In this document: one piece after another, positions 1-8,135 of the stretch
Layout: every line of letters begins with the position of its first letter
Position numbering within the stretch: the stretch's first letter is position 1
NCBI RefSeq assembly: GCF_001898315.1
Contig: NZ_MKTQ01000029.1
Span: 124,001-188,000 of the forward strand
Source of the DNA: Microbacterium sp. 70-16
GTDB taxonomy: Bacteria > Actinomycetota > Actinomycetes > Actinomycetales > Microbacteriaceae
Direction of reading: 5' to 3'
Length of the DNA: 64,000 nt
Made by a program: the position numbers and the translations under genes
Notes under the pieces: generated by a model
What the model was told of the DNA's origin: nothing
Databases searched by the model: none
Seen by the model: only the letters and a program-made list of their open reading frames with translations

Positions 1-62
1 GCGCTGCGTGGGGTCGCGAAGCGGCGGCGGGTCAGGGCGAACAGGCCGGGTGAGGTGCTCAT
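1..62 (-). CDS. N-terminal fragment of a second ABC permease (cut by window edge)
   Basis: Only about the first 20 codons are inside the window. The ATG overlaps the TGA of the upstream FtsX permease (ATGA), so the two are translationally coupled. The visible start (MSTSPGLFALTRRRFATPRS) has the basic amphipathic look of an FtsX/MacB-type permease N-terminus. By position it is probably the partner permease or another member of the same export operon, but the sequence seen is too short to prove it. Confidence 0.5.
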   Translation of the reverse strand, partial: MSTSPGLFALTRRRFATPRS

Positions 63-2731
63 TCGTCACCTCGCAGGGGTGCGGCGAGTGCGCGTGGCAC
101 GCGCACCGACGCCATCACCAGGCCGCACAGCGCGGCGAACACGCCCACCGTCACGGCGAGCAGCGGCAGGTTCCAGACGAGCGGAACGGGGTATCCGTCC
201 GGCACCGTGCCGTAGGCCGCGCGCACGAGCGGCGGCACGATCAGCCAGGCCGTCACGACGCCGGCGACGAGCCCACCGACGATCCCCATCGCGAGCGCCG
301 TGAGGTCTTCTGCGACGCGCACGCGGCCGGCGCGGCGCCGGCCGAGCCCCAGGACTGCCAGCAGCGCGAGCTCGCGCGCGTCGGCCGGCGTGCGCGAGCG
401 GCGCAGCCAGAGCACGACGAGGGCGAGGACGGCGCCACCGACCGCCGCGAGCAGGAACAGCCAGCTGGTCGCGGCCGCGGCCGACCCCTGACGCGGATCG
501 GCGACGAGCACCGTCGGGCCGGAGTAGGCGTCCGAGACCGCTGCCGCGACGGCATCCGGATCATCGGCCTGAACCCACACCTGATTGGCGATCACGGGAA
601 CGGTCGACAGGAACGCGAGCGTGTCGAAGCCTGCCAGCATGCCCTGGCCGGTCGGGGTGCCCGGCAACACGGGCACGGTCTGCGCGAGCGTGACGGACGC
701 ATCGAAGTCGGGTCCGTCGAAGGCGAGGTCGAGCGTGTCACCGACATCGAGACTCAGCGACGCGGCGAGCTCGGCCGTCATGACGACCGGTGCCGACGTA
801 GGCGCGTCCGGCGCCATCGCGCGCGTGAGCAGCGCCGTGCCGCGATCGCTGTACGTCGGCGCGAGCGTGAGGATGCCGTCGTCGACGGTGACCGCACCCG
901 CGGTGCCGGGCGCCGCGACCATCGACGCGAGATCAAGCGCCGCACCACCACTGGTCGCTGTGACGCCCAGAACACCGTCGCTGTACGTGAAGCCGGTCGG
1001 CGACGCCGACACCGCCAGCAGCGTCCAGGTCGATCCGGTCGGCAGCGCGATGTGCTCGTGGTGTTCGGCGTCGACGTCGACCGACGAGAACGCCGCGACG
1101 TCGCCGGCAGGGGCCTCGGTCAGCGTCCCGTTCAGGAACGTCGTCTCCCACACTGCGCCCGCGTCGGAGACGAACGTGAGCCGGATGCTCGCGAGGGTCG
1201 CGCTCTGCGGGAACGACTCGCCGCCGAGCTCGCGGGGCGGAGGCACGGGAGCCGTGACTGTGACATCGACGGCGTCGCCGCTGATCGGGATGCCCACCCC
1301 CTGCGGCAGCGCGAGCGCGGATGCCAGCTCTGCGGGGTCGAGCGTGCCGCCGGCATCCAGCAGGACGGCGCCGATCTCCGTGCTCTCGATCGCGACGACC
1401 GGGATGCGTGTGGCCGCCTGCGCGCTGAACCCCCGCGCGAGCGCCGCTGTCTGCGCTCCTGCAGCGACGGCGGTGTCGGCGACGTCGTGCGCATCGATCG
1501 TGTCGGGGATCGTCGTGACCCGCACGTCGGCGCCGACCCGCAGCGCTTCGGGGGCGTCGCCAAGCGTGCGCACCGTGCCGACGTACGCGCTCGCGATGAC
1601 GGCGATGCCGACGGTGAATGCGACGACCGTGATCGGCAGCGCGTGCCGCCCCGGCCGCCGCGACGCAAGCCGCAGCGCCGTGACGGGAAGCACGCCGCGC
1701 GCGCCAGAGGTGGATGCCGCAGCGATGCGCGTCACCGGCGACGCCGCCATCACCGCGACGACGGCCGACAGCCCCAGCACGAGCGCGGGGCCGATCGCGA
1801 CGAGCGGGTCGATCGTGCCGCCGCGGCCGACGGGAGTGCCCGCCTCGGCGAACCGCCAGGCCGCAAGCCCCGTGAGCACGGCCAGGATGACGGCGGCGCC
1901 CGCGAACACGGCGACCTGCGCGCGGGTGCGCGGAGCGTCGACGCCGCGCGCCGTGACGATCGCGGCGACGAGCGTCGCCGTCAGGGCGACCGCGAGCGCG
2001 ATGACGCCTGCGAACAGGATGCCGGGTGAGGGCAGCGTCAGCACCGGGGCGAGCAGCACGACCACCGCGGCGCCGACAGCCGCGCCGAGGATCGCCACGG
2101 AAAGCGCCTCGACGGCCGCACCCACGCTCAGCGTGCGACGCCGAGCGCCGCGGGCGCGCAGCAGCTGCGACTCGCCCGCGCGCACGCGCACCGGCTCGAG
2201 GGCGACCGCGCCGACCACGACGACGGCGAGCAGACCCACGAAACCGATCGCGACCACGGCCGGGCCGCGGCGTGTCTGGAGGCCCTCTTCGATGTCGTCG
2301 AGGGTGATCGACAGGCCACCGGTCACCTGAACGCGCCCCTCGACGGCATCCGGAATCGCATCGAGCGCGGCCGTGAGCGCTGTCACCTCGCCGCCGGTGA
2401 ACCGCGTGGCATCCGGAGTGATCACGACACGCCCGTCTTCGGTCGTCACGACGACCGCGTCGACTCCGTGCCCCGCCAGGACGCTGCGCACGGCTGTCTC
2501 GAGCGCGGCCACGTCATCACCCGAGACGCGAGCGACGCCGCGGTCACCCGTCGTCGCGGCGAGCACCGCGCGCACATCCTGCGCTTCGACGGCGCGCAGC
2601 GCGGCGACGAGTCCGACCACGAGAGCGGCGGCGACCGCGGCGGTCACGGCGAGGGCCACCAGCGGCGGCACGGCCGCACGTGCCCGCGCCCACGCGAAGC
2701 GGATGCCGCCGAAGCGGCCCCCGAGCCTCAC
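59..2731 (-). CDS. FtsX-like ABC transporter permease
   Basis: An 890-residue membrane protein read from a GTG preceded by a GAGGAC-type ribosome site; the open frame continues further upstream but runs through the intergenic region and looks non-coding. About ten membrane segments can be seen: one near residues 21-45, a cluster between 158 and 385, and three at the C-terminus, with a small extracytoplasmic domain near 45-155 and a large one near 390-780. This is the layout of actinobacterial FtsX/MacB-superfamily (ABC3) permeases of lipoprotein- or peptide-type export systems. No ATPase is in view; it may lie beyond the window edge with the next coupled permease. Substrate unknown. Confidence 0.85.
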   Translation of the reverse strand: MRLGGRFGGIRFAWARARAAVPPLVALAVTAAVAAALVVGLVAALRAVEAQDVRAVLAATTGDRGVARVSGDDVAALETAVRSVLAGHGVDAVVVTTEDGRVVITPDATRFTGGEVTALTAALDAIPDAVEGRVQVTGGLSITLDDIEEGLQTRRGPAVVAIGFVGLLAVVVVGAVALEPVRVRAGESQLLRARGARRRTLSVGAAVEALSVAILGAAVGAAVVVLLAPVLTLPSPGILFAGVIALAVALTATLVAAIVTARGVDAPRTRAQVAVFAGAAVILAVLTGLAAWRFAEAGTPVGRGGTIDPLVAIGPALVLGLSAVVAVMAASPVTRIAAASTSGARGVLPVTALRLASRRPGRHALPITVVAFTVGIAVIASAYVGTVRTLGDAPEALRVGADVRVTTIPDTIDAHDVADTAVAAGAQTAALARGFSAQAATRIPVVAIESTEIGAVLLDAGGTLDPAELASALALPQGVGIPISGDAVDVTVTAPVPPPRELGGESFPQSATLASIRLTFVSDAGAVWETTFLNGTLTEAPAGDVAAFSSVDVDAEHHEHIALPTGSTWTLLAVSASPTGFTYSDGVLGVTATSGGAALDLASMVAAPGTAGAVTVDDGILTLAPTYSDRGTALLTRAMAPDAPTSAPVVMTAELAASLSLDVGDTLDLAFDGPDFDASVTLAQTVPVLPGTPTGQGMLAGFDTLAFLSTVPVIANQVWVQADDPDAVAAAVSDAYSGPTVLVADPRQGSAAAATSWLFLLAAVGGAVLALVVLWLRRSRTPADARELALLAVLGLGRRRAGRVRVAEDLTALAMGIVGGLVAGVVTAWLIVPPLVRAAYGTVPDGYPVPLVWNLPLLAVTVGVFAALCGLVMASVRVPRALAAPLRGDE

Positions 2732-2776
2732 GCGTGTCCTCGCACCTTTGCACCCTAACCGGTGCCATAGCCGACG

Positions 2777-2814
2777 CAGGGGAACCCCCGACCCTTCGGT
2801 CGGGGGTTCCCCTG
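2777..2814. terminator. Perfect hairpin terminator between two minus-strand genes
   Basis: A 16-17 bp perfect inverted repeat (arm starts CAGGGGAACCCCCGAC) closes on a CTTC tetraloop. It lies downstream of the lamin-tail-domain gene and just upstream of the FtsX permease start, so it most likely ends the former transcript. There is no long T-tract, as is common in high-GC actinobacteria. Confidence 0.75.
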
Positions 2815-2846
2815 CCGGTAGGCCGCGCTCAGGCGGTCTCAGGCGG

Positions 2847-5708
2847 TCACGCGCGCTGCGTGCGCCGTGCGCGACGCACAAGGGCCGCACCGATCGCGAA
2901 CGCCACGACCGCGGCGATCGCGAGGGTGCCCTGCGCTGCACCGTCGCCACCGGTCGTGGCGAGGGTGGCGACGGCCGTCACGGTGATCTCCGTCCAGCCG
3001 ATGACGGCTCCCGAGGCATCCGTCACGACGATGCGGTGCTGCCCGGTCGGCACGGATGCCGGGATCGCGACCGACACCGTGTGCGCCGTCGTCACGGTCG
3101 CCGCGCCGAGGTCGGTCGGCGTGGAGAACAGCCACACGTGCACGCTCTGCCCCGGCGCCGCGGCCGGCACTGTGAGCGTCACCGTCGAGCCGGCGACGGC
3201 ACTCGCCGGGCCGGTCAGCCCGCCGCGCGTGGCGGCGGTGAGGTCGTCCGTCGAGGGGGCCTCACTGCCGGTTGCAGGCAGCGTCGCGGTCGGGCTCGGC
3301 GTGGCCGTCGGCGCGGGCGTCGCGGTGGGTTCGGCCGTGGCCGTCGGCTCAGGCGTCGCCGTCGGCTCGGGTGTAGCCGTTGCTGTGGGCTCCGGCGTTG
3401 CCGTTGCCGTCGGCTCCGGCGTTGCAGTCGCCGTCGGCTCCGGCGTGGGCGTCGCCGTCGGCTCGGGCGTGGGCGTCGTGCCGGTGGTGCAGTTCAGCGT
3501 GCCGCTGCGCAGCGAGAATCCGTCGGTGTCGTTGTCGTCGGCGTAGAAGGTCTGCGCGACGCCATCGACGCACTCGGCGCCGATCGCGAAGCCCTCGTTG
3601 GCGACGTTGGCCGCGTTCGCGGGGCGTGCGTAGACGTGGGTCGGAACGAAAGCACCGCTCTCGTCGATCTCGTACGTCGCCGTGCGGCCGTCACAGGCCT
3701 CGTCGCAGACGACCCACAGCAGGTCGCGGTCGAACTGCACGTCGGCGACGAGCGCGAACGGCGTCGCGATCGTCGCGACACGGGCGAAGCCACCGTCCTC
3801 CTGCAGCGCGTAGGCGTACACCGACGCCGTGCCCTCGACTCCGACGAAGAACAGGCCGTCGCCGTGGTCGGGGTAGCTCGCGGGGTCGTACGCCGCGGCC
3901 GTGCGCTCGTCGGTGAAGCCCTGCGCGACCAACCACGCGTCCGAGATCCACGTGACGCCCTCAAGCCCCGCGTTGGCGCCCAGGCCCGGGAAGTCCGCGG
4001 CGAGGTTCCACTCGGCCTCGGCCACCAGCTCGTCGCCCGCGTCCGACGGGTCGAAGCGCAACACAGCGGGACGGCTGACCGACCCCTGATCGTTGTTGCG
4101 CTCGCTCGAGACGTAGACGCGGTCACCGAGCGCCGTCACGCCCTCGGCGTCGACCGTGCCGGTGCCGTCGGCGTAGCGCAGCTTGCGGCCGTCCTCCCAG
4201 CCGGATGCCGGGGCGAAGTCCGCGCCCTCGAGTCGGTAGAGCAGTCCGTCGCCGTTCTGCACGGCCCACAGGCCGCCGTCGGCGTAGTCGAGGCCGCTGA
4301 GGTCGCCGCTCGGGAAGGTGTCGGCTTCATCGAGCACCGTGACGTCGACACCGCCCGGCCACGTCTCGACGACGAGCTCGCCGGCGCAGCGGTTCGCGGC
4401 GCCCTTGGTCGCCGCCTCGGTCACACCGAAGTCGCCGACGGCGTCGGGGCAGCGGCCCCACGTCGTCGCCGCGTGCGTGGTCCACGACGTGGCATCCAGC
4501 TCGGTGGTGCCGTCGGTGTCGAACAGGTGCACTTCGTCTTCGCCGCCGAGGCCGTAGCCGAAGTCGGCCTCCTCCAGCACGAGGTAGCCGCGCGCGGCGA
4601 TCGTGGTGTCGGCCGGAATCTCGTAACGGTGCGACGCCTTCGTCACGTCGGCATCGGTCACGATGAGTCCGCTCGCGTCGAGGTCGCTGTCGCTGAGGTT
4701 GACGAGCTCGATCCAGTCACCCGGCGTGCCGCCGCTGGACTCGACCTCGTTGATCGCGATGGGCAGCGAGCAGTTGTTCGACTCGCCCTTCGTCGAGACT
4801 GTCGTCTCGCGCAGCACGCCGACGCCGTCGGGGCACAGCCCGTAGGTGATCGTCGCGTGCGTGGTCCATGACGCCTCGGCGATGAGCGTCTCACCGTCGG
4901 GCGCAAACAGACGCACCTTGTCCTCACCACCGAGCCCGAAGTCGAACCCGGGGTCGTGCGCCGTCAGCTGGTCGACGAGCAGGATGCCCTGAGCCGGGAC
5001 GATCGAGCCGGTCGGCAGGTCGTAGCGGTGGTCGTCGTCGTTGTCGCGGACGATGAAGCCGCTGATGTCGATCGGGGCATCCGTCGTGTTGTACAGCTCG
5101 AACCAGTCGGTGTCATCGCCGTTGGACTCGACCTCGTTGACGACGAGCGCACCCGCCGCCGGCAGGTCGGCGCTCGACGTCGGCGTGGGGGTCGGGCTCA
5201 ACGTCTCGGTCGGCGTGGGAGTCGACGTCGCGCAGTCGTTGGCCGCACCCGGGGTTGCAGACACCGTCGTGGTGAAGGCGCTGACGCCGTCGGGACAGCG
5301 CCCGTACGTCGTCGCCGCGTGGTCCGTCCAGCTATAGGAGTCGACGAGCGTCGTCGCGTCGGGCAGGAACAGGCGCGCGGCATCGGCACCGCCCAGACCG
5401 AAGCTCATCGTCGGCTCGGAGTACACGTAGAACTCACCGGGCTGAAGGATCGTATCGGCCGGGATGGCGTCGGTGCGCTTGTCGTTGTCGTCCTTGAGGA
5501 CCCAGCCGGAGATGTCGACCGGTGCGCTCGATGCGTTGACGAGTTCGATCCAGTCGACGTTCGCGACCTTGTCGTTGGACTCGATCTCGTTGATGACGAC
5601 GCCAGGCTCGGCGGCTTGTGCGGGCAGCACGACGACAGCAGTCGCCGCGACGACAGCGGCTGCAGCTGCCGCGGCGCCCAGGCGGAAGGGCAAACGGGGA
5701 GAGGGCAT
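2847..5708 (-). CDS. Secreted, wall-anchored lamin-tail-domain protein with phytase-like domain
   Basis: A 953-residue exported protein. The chosen ATG has GGAG just upstream and opens a clear signal peptide (hydrophobic Ala/Val run, cleavage after AQA near residue 32). Three lamin tail domains follow (about 36-150, 188-300, 300-430), each with a VINEIES / VVNEVES / AINEVES opening, D-W-x-E-L-x-N and a FGLGG-type motif. Residues about 430-730 resemble the esterase-like phytase family (LDYADGGLWAVQNGDG, EGVT motifs). A Pro-Thr-Glu repeat stalk (735-820), a small beta-domain and a C-terminal LATTG at about 916, hydrophobic stretch and RRARR tail follow; LAXTG is the class E sortase signal. An internal LPATG precedes the last domain. 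Substrate and role are unknown; surface nuclease/phosphatase-associated or adhesion roles are possible. Confidence 0.85.
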   Translation of the reverse strand: MPSPRLPFRLGAAAAAAAVVAATAVVVLPAQAAEPGVVINEIESNDKVANVDWIELVNASSAPVDISGWVLKDDNDKRTDAIPADTILQPGEFYVYSEPTMSFGLGGADAARLFLPDATTLVDSYSWTDHAATTYGRCPDGVSAFTTTVSATPGAANDCATSTPTPTETLSPTPTPTSSADLPAAGALVVNEVESNGDDTDWFELYNTTDAPIDISGFIVRDNDDDHRYDLPTGSIVPAQGILLVDQLTAHDPGFDFGLGGEDKVRLFAPDGETLIAEASWTTHATITYGLCPDGVGVLRETTVSTKGESNNCSLPIAINEVESSGGTPGDWIELVNLSDSDLDASGLIVTDADVTKASHRYEIPADTTIAARGYLVLEEADFGYGLGGEDEVHLFDTDGTTELDATSWTTHAATTWGRCPDAVGDFGVTEAATKGAANRCAGELVVETWPGGVDVTVLDEADTFPSGDLSGLDYADGGLWAVQNGDGLLYRLEGADFAPASGWEDGRKLRYADGTGTVDAEGVTALGDRVYVSSERNNDQGSVSRPAVLRFDPSDAGDELVAEAEWNLAADFPGLGANAGLEGVTWISDAWLVAQGFTDERTAAAYDPASYPDHGDGLFFVGVEGTASVYAYALQEDGGFARVATIATPFALVADVQFDRDLLWVVCDEACDGRTATYEIDESGAFVPTHVYARPANAANVANEGFAIGAECVDGVAQTFYADDNDTDGFSLRSGTLNCTTGTTPTPEPTATPTPEPTATATPEPTATATPEPTATATPEPTATPEPTATAEPTATPAPTATPSPTATLPATGSEAPSTDDLTAATRGGLTGPASAVAGSTVTLTVPAAAPGQSVHVWLFSTPTDLGAATVTTAHTVSVAIPASVPTGQHRIVVTDASGAVIGWTEITVTAVATLATTGGDGAAQGTLAIAAVVAFAIGAALVRRARRTQRA
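3290..3473 (-). repeat. In-gene tandem repeat coding a PTPEPTAT stalk
   Basis: Degenerate 18-24 bp tandem units of the GTCGCCGTCGGCTC type encode repeated PEPTAT / PTPEPTATA segments of the lamin-tail-domain protein. Such Pro/Thr-rich stalks span the cell wall in sortase-anchored proteins. The copy number is likely to vary between strains by slippage. Confidence 0.85.
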
Positions 5709-5893
5709 CTCGCTCCAGGGGGCTCGGTCCGGACTCGGACGCGTGACGGGTGGGCACGCATGCGCGCGCCCTCGTGACACTGTCGGGGCAAGAAGAACGA
5801 GAGACAGATGGCGGGTGAACGGATGCCTAATCCGCGCCTTCCTGGCGGCCGGAAGAAACCCACTCCTTTCGGAGGTGGCGCGCCGCGGAAATC

Positions 5894-5903
5894 CCGTGAA
5901 TAA
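5894..5903 (-). promoter_or_regulatory. TTATTCACGG box over the start of the HTH regulator gene
   Basis: The 10-mer TTATTCACGG (read on the minus strand) overlaps the candidate -10 region immediately before the regulator ATG at 5912. The identical 10-mer occurs at 6584-6593 in front of cydA. The placement would suit autorepression plus control of cyd, but this is inference from two copies. Confidence 0.4.
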
Positions 5904-5911
5904 TGTGTGGC

Positions 5912-6547
5912 ATGACCACAGGTCGCCCCGCGGGGTACAGCGCCATTTCCAACTACTCGCGCGTCGAGATCCTCCACCTTGTACAGGAGCAGCCTCGTCG
6001 CACTGTCGCCGAGCTCGTCGACGCGACAGACCTTCACCCGAACACGGTGCGTGAGCACCTGCAGCGGCTGATCGACGACGGCTACGTCGTGTCGGCCAGC
6101 GAGCACCGCACGACACGGGGCCGGCCGCGGGTGCTCTACAGCGCCACCGACGGCATCAACTCGCACAGCCCCGTGCAGCACCGGCGCGTGCGCGCCGCCG
6201 CCGAGCGCGGCGACCTCATGCGGCGGGTGCTCCCCGGCAGCACACCCGACCTCGACACCGCGGCACTGCACCAGATCGACGCGCTCGTCGAAGACCTCGT
6301 CGACGCCGGCTTCGACCCCCTCGTCGACGAGCGCGAGCTCACGGTCGAGTTGACCCCGTGCGCGCAGGCATCGGCACAGGCCGACCACCGCGAAGTGCTG
6401 TGCAGCGTGCACCTGGGCATCATGCAGAGTGTGCTGAGCTCGGCCGACGGACCCCTGTCGGTCGACGGCATGCGCTCGTCGTGCGACCCGCGCGAGTGCA
6501 TCGTGCAGCTGCTGCACTCGGCGCAGCGCGTGCCGCAGCAGGCGTGA
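5912..6547 (+). CDS. HTH transcriptional regulator with C-x13-C-x31-C motif, next to cyd operon
   Basis: A 211-residue regulator with an N-terminal winged helix (about residues 12-60; TVAELVDATDLHPNTVREHL is the helix-turn-helix). The C-terminal half carries Cys-x13-Cys-x-Val-His and a third Cys 31 residues on, the same spacing as its paralogue at 22151-22768. The family resembles COG2345-type regulators, some of which (SufR) bind iron-sulfur clusters; cluster or metal binding here is inferred. I chose the second ATG because a TAATGT -10 box lies 5 nt before it and no ribosome site is present, which suggests a leaderless transcript. The cydABDC operon follows on the same strand, so it is the likely target. 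Confidence 0.8.
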   Translation: MTTGRPAGYSAISNYSRVEILHLVQEQPRRTVAELVDATDLHPNTVREHLQRLIDDGYVVSASEHRTTRGRPRVLYSATDGINSHSPVQHRRVRAAAERGDLMRRVLPGSTPDLDTAALHQIDALVEDLVDAGFDPLVDERELTVELTPCAQASAQADHREVLCSVHLGIMQSVLSSADGPLSVDGMRSSCDPRECIVQLLHSAQRVPQQA

Positions 6548-6602
6548 TCTCGCCCGCTTTGCGCGGCGGCAAGCCGCACGGGGTTATTCACGGCCGCCCG
6601 TC

Positions 6603-6631
6603 TTCTGTCCTGAGAACAGGCTGTGTACCTT
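6603..6631 (+). promoter_or_regulatory. cydA promoter with operator-like palindrome in the spacer
   Basis: TTCTGT and TACCTT are separated by exactly 17 bp and lie about 50 bp before cydA. The spacer contains the near-perfect palindrome CTGTCCTGAGAACAG (6605-6619, one mismatched pair). The TTATTCACGG box at 6584-6593 lies just upstream of the -35. A regulator binding the palindrome would block RNA polymerase. Confidence 0.5.
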
Positions 6632-6681
6632 CAGTCGAAGGGAAGACCGGCCCGTCTCGGCCGGCATGAGGAAGGACCGCG

Positions 6682-8127
6682 ATGGACTTCTTGGATCCAC
6701 TGCTGCTGGCCCGTTGGCAGTTCGGCCTGACGACGCTGTACCACTTCATCTTCGTTCCGCTGACGCTCGGCATGTCGCTGTTCGTCGCGATCTTCCAGAC
6801 GATGTGGGTGCGCACCGCGAACGTGAAGTGGCTGCACCTGACGCGCTTCTTCGGCAAGATCTTCCTGATCAACTTCGCGATGGGCATCGTCACCGGCATC
6901 GTGCAGGAGTTCCAGTTCGGCATGAACTGGTCGAGCTACTCGCGCTTCGTCGGTGACGTCTTCGGCGCTCCCCTCGCCTTCGAGGGCCTGATGGCCTTCT
7001 TCTTCGAAGCGACCTTCATCGGGCTGTGGATCTTCGGCTGGAATAAGCTGCCCCGAGGCATCCACCTCGCCACGATCTGGATCACCGTGGCCGGTACCTG
7101 GATGTCGGCGTACTTCATCCTCGCCGCCAACGCCTTCATGCAGAACCCGCTGGGCTACCAGATGTCCACCGAGGGGCACCGCGCCGAGATGGCCGACTTC
7201 TGGCAGGTGCTGACCAACCCCGTCGCCCTCACGCAGCTGCCGCACACGCTCTCGTCGGCGATCATGTTCGCCGCGGGTGTCATGATCGCCGCCTCCGCAT
7301 GGCAGCTGGCGCGCGGGCAGAACATCGAGACGATGCGCACGTCGCTGCGCTTCGGACTGTGGGCGATGATCGCCGGGTTCGCCGCGACGGCACTCTCGGG
7401 CGACCAGCTGGGCCTGGTCATGGTCGAGACCCAGCCCATGAAGATGGCAGCCGCCGAAGCGATGTTCAACTCGGCGTGCGGGGCGGATGCCTCGTTCTCG
7501 ATCTTCTCGATCGGCACGCCCGACGGCACGGGCGAGATCTGGTCATTGCGCGTGCCCTACGTGCTGGCCTTCCTGTCGACGCACGACTTCAACGGTTGCG
7601 TCGAAGGCATCAACGACCTGAACCTGCTCTACACGCAGGAGATGTTCCCGCAGTTCGCCGACCAGGTCGACGGCAACTTCGCGCCGATCCTGTGGGTCAC
7701 GTACTGGTCGTTCCGCTGGATGATGGGCTTCGGCGGTCTCGCGACGCTCATCGCGGTCGTGGGCCTCTGGGTCACTCGCAAGAACGCCAAGCGCCCCGTC
7801 GCGGGCTGGATGTGGAAGATCGCGATCTGGCAGGCGCCGCTCGCACTGCTCGGCATCCTCGTCGGCTGGATCTTCACCGAGATGGGCCGCCAGCCCTGGA
7901 TCGTGTTCGGGCTCATGCTCACCGAGGACGGCGTCTCGCCGAACGTGCCGGGCTGGACCGTGCTGATCTCGCTGATCGCCTTCACGCTGATCTACCTCGC
8001 GCTCGCGATCGTCGAGTTCGGGCTGATCTTCAAGACCGTGCGCGAAGGCCCCGCGCCGCTGCCCGCCCCGGGTGAACCCGATCCCACCGACGTGTCTGTC
8101 GAAGACACCCCGTCGACGGTGTACTAG
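6682..8127 (+). CDS. cydA: Cytochrome bd quinol oxidase subunit I
   Basis: A 481-residue integral membrane subunit that binds haems b558, b595 and d and oxidises quinol while reducing O2 to water. Conserved features seen: the LYHFIF histidine near residue 21, GDQLGLVMVETQPMK with KMAAAEA in the quinol-binding Q-loop, the PHTLSSAIMF histidine near 190, and TEMGRQPW near the C-terminus. The Q-loop is of the short type and has a Cys pair (NSACGAD, FNGCVEG) like the one that forms a disulfide in mycobacterial CydA. GAGGAAGGA lies upstream of the ATG. It heads cydABDC, behind a probable redox regulator. Confidence 0.97.
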   Translation: MDFLDPLLLARWQFGLTTLYHFIFVPLTLGMSLFVAIFQTMWVRTANVKWLHLTRFFGKIFLINFAMGIVTGIVQEFQFGMNWSSYSRFVGDVFGAPLAFEGLMAFFFEATFIGLWIFGWNKLPRGIHLATIWITVAGTWMSAYFILAANAFMQNPLGYQMSTEGHRAEMADFWQVLTNPVALTQLPHTLSSAIMFAAGVMIAASAWQLARGQNIETMRTSLRFGLWAMIAGFAATALSGDQLGLVMVETQPMKMAAAEAMFNSACGADASFSIFSIGTPDGTGEIWSLRVPYVLAFLSTHDFNGCVEGINDLNLLYTQEMFPQFADQVDGNFAPILWVTYWSFRWMMGFGGLATLIAVVGLWVTRKNAKRPVAGWMWKIAIWQAPLALLGILVGWIFTEMGRQPWIVFGLMLTEDGVSPNVPGWTVLISLIAFTLIYLALAIVEFGLIFKTVREGPAPLPAPGEPDPTDVSVEDTPSTVY

Positions 8128-8135
8128 GAGCTGAC

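Noticed and set aside
8..2029. A 673-codon plus-strand open frame opposite the FtsX permease
   Set aside because: It is Arg/Asp/His-rich with no recognisable domain and lies wholly antisense to a convincing membrane protein; in DNA this GC-rich, stops are rare in shadow frames.
3290..3473. Tandem repeats that at first look like a CRISPR or minisatellite array
   Set aside because: The units are in frame, have no spacers and encode a PT-rich stalk within a surface protein.
2847..6116. A longer N-terminus for the lamin-tail-domain protein
   Set aside because: The extra 136 codons precede a good signal peptide with its own ribosome site and run through the promoter region of the divergent regulator.
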